From the NCBI GenBank assembly GCA_963785155.1, contig CAWAUB010000007.1, forward strand, positions 620,001 to 684,000: DNA of 64,000 bases. Direction: 5' to 3'. The first letter of the stretch is position 1, and each line of letters starts with the position of its first letter. This stretch comes from DASUSH01 sp963785155 (lineage in GTDB: Bacteria > Actinomycetota > Thermoleophilia > Solirubrobacterales > 70-9). The position numbers and the translations under genes are program-made. Shown piece after piece: positions 62,100-64,000 of this stretch. The notes under the pieces were generated by a model. The model had not been told where the DNA came from and made no database searches. It saw only the letters and a program-made list of their open reading frames with translations.

Positions 62100-62386
62100 T
62101 TCCGCGAGGGTATGACGACCGGCTCGGCAGTCTCGACCTCGGTCCCGATCGCCTCGACTTCTTCGAGCTCCTCGCCGCTGCCATCGCGCGAGCAGACGAT
62201 GTGGAACCGCCCCGTGCCGATCGCCGGGTCAGGGACTACGGGCAGGCCGCGGATTTCGTCCCAGCCGAGGCGCTCGAGCTCGAACGGGTTCATCCGCACC
62301 TCGGACGCCGGGAACGGGCAGGTCCGGTTGTGCTGGTCGATCGCGTTGGAGATCGCCTCGAGGTTCTTCGCTTCCGGTGAAGCCAT
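62096..62386 (-). CDS. Small conserved cytoplasmic protein of unknown function
   Basis: This 96-residue protein has no signal peptide. Conserved-looking segments are NLEAISNAIDQHNRTCPFPA, MNPFELERLGWDEIRGL and RFHIVCSRDGSGEELEEVEA. The pattern of a Cys-Pro near a metal-like site (RTCPFP) and a C-terminal acidic strand is seen in small actinobacterial hypotheticals. I do not recognise a named family. It is convergent with ccdA (4-base overlap) and divergent from dinB. Confidence 0.7.
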   Translation of the reverse strand: MASPEAKNLEAISNAIDQHNRTCPFPASEVRMNPFELERLGWDEIRGLPVVPDPAIGTGRFHIVCSRDGSGEELEEVEAIGTEVETAEPVVIPSRN

Positions 62387-62412
62387 CGGGTCCGAATTCT
62401 AGATTGCGAGGG

Positions 62413-63495
62413 ATGGAGCGGACGATTTGCCACATGGATATGGACGCCTTCTTCGTCTCGGTCGAGTTGCTCCGCAACCCTCAGCTCCGCGGCAAGCCGG
62501 TGATCGTCGCCGGCAGCACCGACCCGAACTCGCGCGGGGTGGTGATGACGGCCTCCTACGAGGCCAGGCAGTTCGGCGTGGGCTCGGCGATGCCGCTGGC
62601 GACCGCTCGCCGCCGCTGCCCGCAGGCGGTCGTCCTGCCGTCCGACATCGAGCTGTACCGGCGCGGGTCGCGCAAGGTGATGGAGTTGCTGCGTGGGTTC
62701 AGTGACCGAGTCGAGATCGCGGGCCTTGATGAGGCCTATCTCGACCTCTCGGAATCGCGGGCGCCGAAGGCACGGGCGCGGCAGATCAAGCGCGATGTCT
62801 TCGCCGCGACAAAGCTGGTCTGCTCGATCGGGCTCGCCCCGAACAAGCTGCTGGCGAAGATTGCCTCGGACCTCGACAAGCCCGACGGCTTCCGCGTCCT
62901 GCCCCAGGAGGAGATGCTCGAGGCGGTCGGCGAGCGGCCGGCGAGCCTGCTGCCCGGGGTCGGGCCCAAGACATACGAGCGCCTGACGGCCGCGGGGGTG
63001 CGCACGGTCGCCGACCTCGCCCACGCCGGCGAGGAGCTCCTGTCCGCCACCCTCGGGCCTCGGCTCGGGCCCGCCCTGGGCGCCCGGGCAAACGGGATCG
63101 ACGAGCGCCCGGTCGAGACCGGACGGGAACCGAAATCGGAGAGCCGGGAAACGACCTTCGCCGAGGACATCGACGATCAGGAGGAGCTGCGCGACCATCT
63201 CGACCGGCTCACGGATGGGTTGTGCGAGCGCCTGGGCCGCAGCGGCTATCGCGGCCGTACCGTGACGCTGAAGATCCGCCTGCGGCCGTTCCGCACCTTC
63301 ACACGCTCACGCACGCTGTCCGCTCCGACGGCCGACCGGAGGCTGATTGGGGAGACCGCGCTGGAGCTCCTGGACGCGTTCGAGCGCGACGCTCCGGTGC
63401 GCCTCCTGGGTGTCGGGGTCTCCGGGCTCTCCTCGCTCCAGGCGGGTGAGCAGGCGGTGGAAGCCGCCACCGGCCAGCTCGAGCTCACCGCCTGA
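62413..63495 (+). CDS. dinB: DNA polymerase IV (Y family)
   Basis: This 360-residue translesion polymerase has the palm motif CHMDMDAFFVSVELLRNPQL (catalytic Asp residues), VMTASYEARQFGVGSAMPL in the fingers, the second acidic motif GLDEAYLDLSE, and the SIGLAPNKLLAKIASDLDKP segment. A helix-hairpin-helix (LLPGVGPKTYERLTAAGVRT) and the little-finger domain (about 235-345) follow. It lacks an obvious beta-clamp-binding tail beyond the last residues (VEAATGQLELTA). It extends DNA past damaged bases at the cost of fidelity. The start ATG at 62413 is where family homology begins. Confidence 0.95.
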   Translation: MERTICHMDMDAFFVSVELLRNPQLRGKPVIVAGSTDPNSRGVVMTASYEARQFGVGSAMPLATARRRCPQAVVLPSDIELYRRGSRKVMELLRGFSDRVEIAGLDEAYLDLSESRAPKARARQIKRDVFAATKLVCSIGLAPNKLLAKIASDLDKPDGFRVLPQEEMLEAVGERPASLLPGVGPKTYERLTAAGVRTVADLAHAGEELLSATLGPRLGPALGARANGIDERPVETGREPKSESRETTFAEDIDDQEELRDHLDRLTDGLCERLGRSGYRGRTVTLKIRLRPFRTFTRSRTLSAPTADRRLIGETALELLDAFERDAPVRLLGVGVSGLSSLQAGEQAVEAATGQLELTA

Positions 63496-63522
63496 CCCGT
63501 TCGTCTGAGAGGATGGACACCG

Positions 63523-64000
63523 ATGACAGGCGACCGGCTCTCGGGGCTCGACTCCTCGTTTCTCCACCTTGAGCAGGGCGGCGCGCACATGCACGTCGCC
63601 TCGACGATGGTGTTCGACGGGCCTGCCCCTCCATACGAGGAGTTCACCGAGCACGTCCTCTCCCGCCTGCATTTGGTGCCGCGCTTCCGCCAGCGCCTGC
63701 GCTTCGTCCCGTTCGGCCAGGGCCGCCCCGTCTGGATCGACGACCCCCACTTCAACATCGGCTACCACCTTCGCCACACGGCGATTCCGTCGCCGGGATC
63801 AGACGAACAGCTGCGCAACCTCTCAGCCCGCCTCTTCTCCCAGCGCCTCGATCGCTCGAAGCCGCTCTGGGAGATCTGGCTGATCGACGGTCTCGAGGGC
63901 AATCGTTCGGCGATCTTTGCCAAGAGCCACCACGCTCTGGTCGACGGCGTTTCGGGGGTCGACATCACCACGGTCCTCTTCGACGCCACTCCGGACCCCC
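63523..64000 (+). CDS. Wax ester synthase / diacylglycerol acyltransferase (WS/DGAT) family, N-terminal part
   Basis: This is the first 159 residues of a WS/DGAT-type acyltransferase: SGLDSSFLHLEQGGAHMHVA, PRFRQRLRFVPFGQGRPVWI, FNIGYHLRHTAIPSPGSDEQ, KPLWEIWLIDGLEGNRSAIF and the catalytic HHALVDGVSGVD (HHxxxDG). The family makes wax esters or triacylglycerol from acyl-CoA, the storage lipids common in actinobacteria. The rest of the gene lies beyond the right edge. It starts 27 bases after dinB. Confidence 0.92.
   Translation, partial: MTGDRLSGLDSSFLHLEQGGAHMHVASTMVFDGPAPPYEEFTEHVLSRLHLVPRFRQRLRFVPFGQGRPVWIDDPHFNIGYHLRHTAIPSPGSDEQLRNLSARLFSQRLDRSKPLWEIWLIDGLEGNRSAIFAKSHHALVDGVSGVDITTVLFDATPDP

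Overview
The window is a chromosomal segment of a high-GC bacterium. It carries no plasmid, phage or transposase genes, and no rRNA or tRNA gene was recognised. The order ftsK, rodZ-like, cinA, thpR, recA, recX, rny, then miaB, miaA, dapF, combined with MurT/GatD, DUF3052, DUF2510 and many secreted proteins with basic Lys/Arg tails, suggests an actinobacterium of the Thermoleophilia/Solirubrobacterales kind. That placement is inferred from gene content and order; no phylogeny was run.

Layout. 0-19.7 kb, mostly + strand, is a housekeeping block: FtsK (cut by the left edge), RodZ-like, CinA, an epoxide hydrolase, a secreted beta-propeller, ThpR, RecA, RecX, RNase Y, a cupredoxin, MiaB, MiaA, DapF, an ASCH-like protein, a DapL-type aminotransferase, a NIPA/DMT transporter and a glutamate decarboxylase. 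19.6-31 kb holds an ECF sigma factor with a zinc-finger tail, HflX, Dut, a minus-strand group of ThuA, GMC dehydrogenase and a Tat-exported small subunit, and a minus-strand lipid II amidation operon (lipid kinase, murT, methyltransferase, gatD). 31-38 kb carries small enzymes, a GH-A type glycosidase, and an RpoD-family sigma factor behind a clear promoter, a perfect inverted repeat and a long structured leader. 38-58.9 kb is dominated by secreted proteins: two collagen-like proteins, a penicillin-acylase homologue, a giant Kelch/cadherin/RTX-like protein with 17 Kelch repeats, a second RTX-like protein, an ECF sigma factor with a membrane helix and Gly/Ser tail, an arylsulfotransferase homologue and a phospholipase-C-like protein. 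58.9-64 kb has NhaA, AlgH, a thioredoxin, CcdA, DinB and a wax-ester-synthase/DGAT homologue cut by the right edge.

At least 20 single-base frame breaks run through otherwise conserved genes (cinA, thpR, cupredoxin, ASCH, aminotransferase twice, dut, thuA, VOC several times, Kelch protein seven times, AIM24, MBL, ECF, nhaA). In each case the missing part of the protein is present in the next frame. Sequencing or assembly error is the simplest explanation. Genes are annotated across these breaks and each is flagged.

The most interesting biological points are a DapF homologue lacking both catalytic cysteines near a DapL-type aminotransferase, an ECF sigma factor that appears membrane-tethered, a methyltransferase inside the murT-gatD operon, an RNase Y with no membrane anchor, and a perfect inverted repeat covering the -35 box of the RpoD-family sigma gene.
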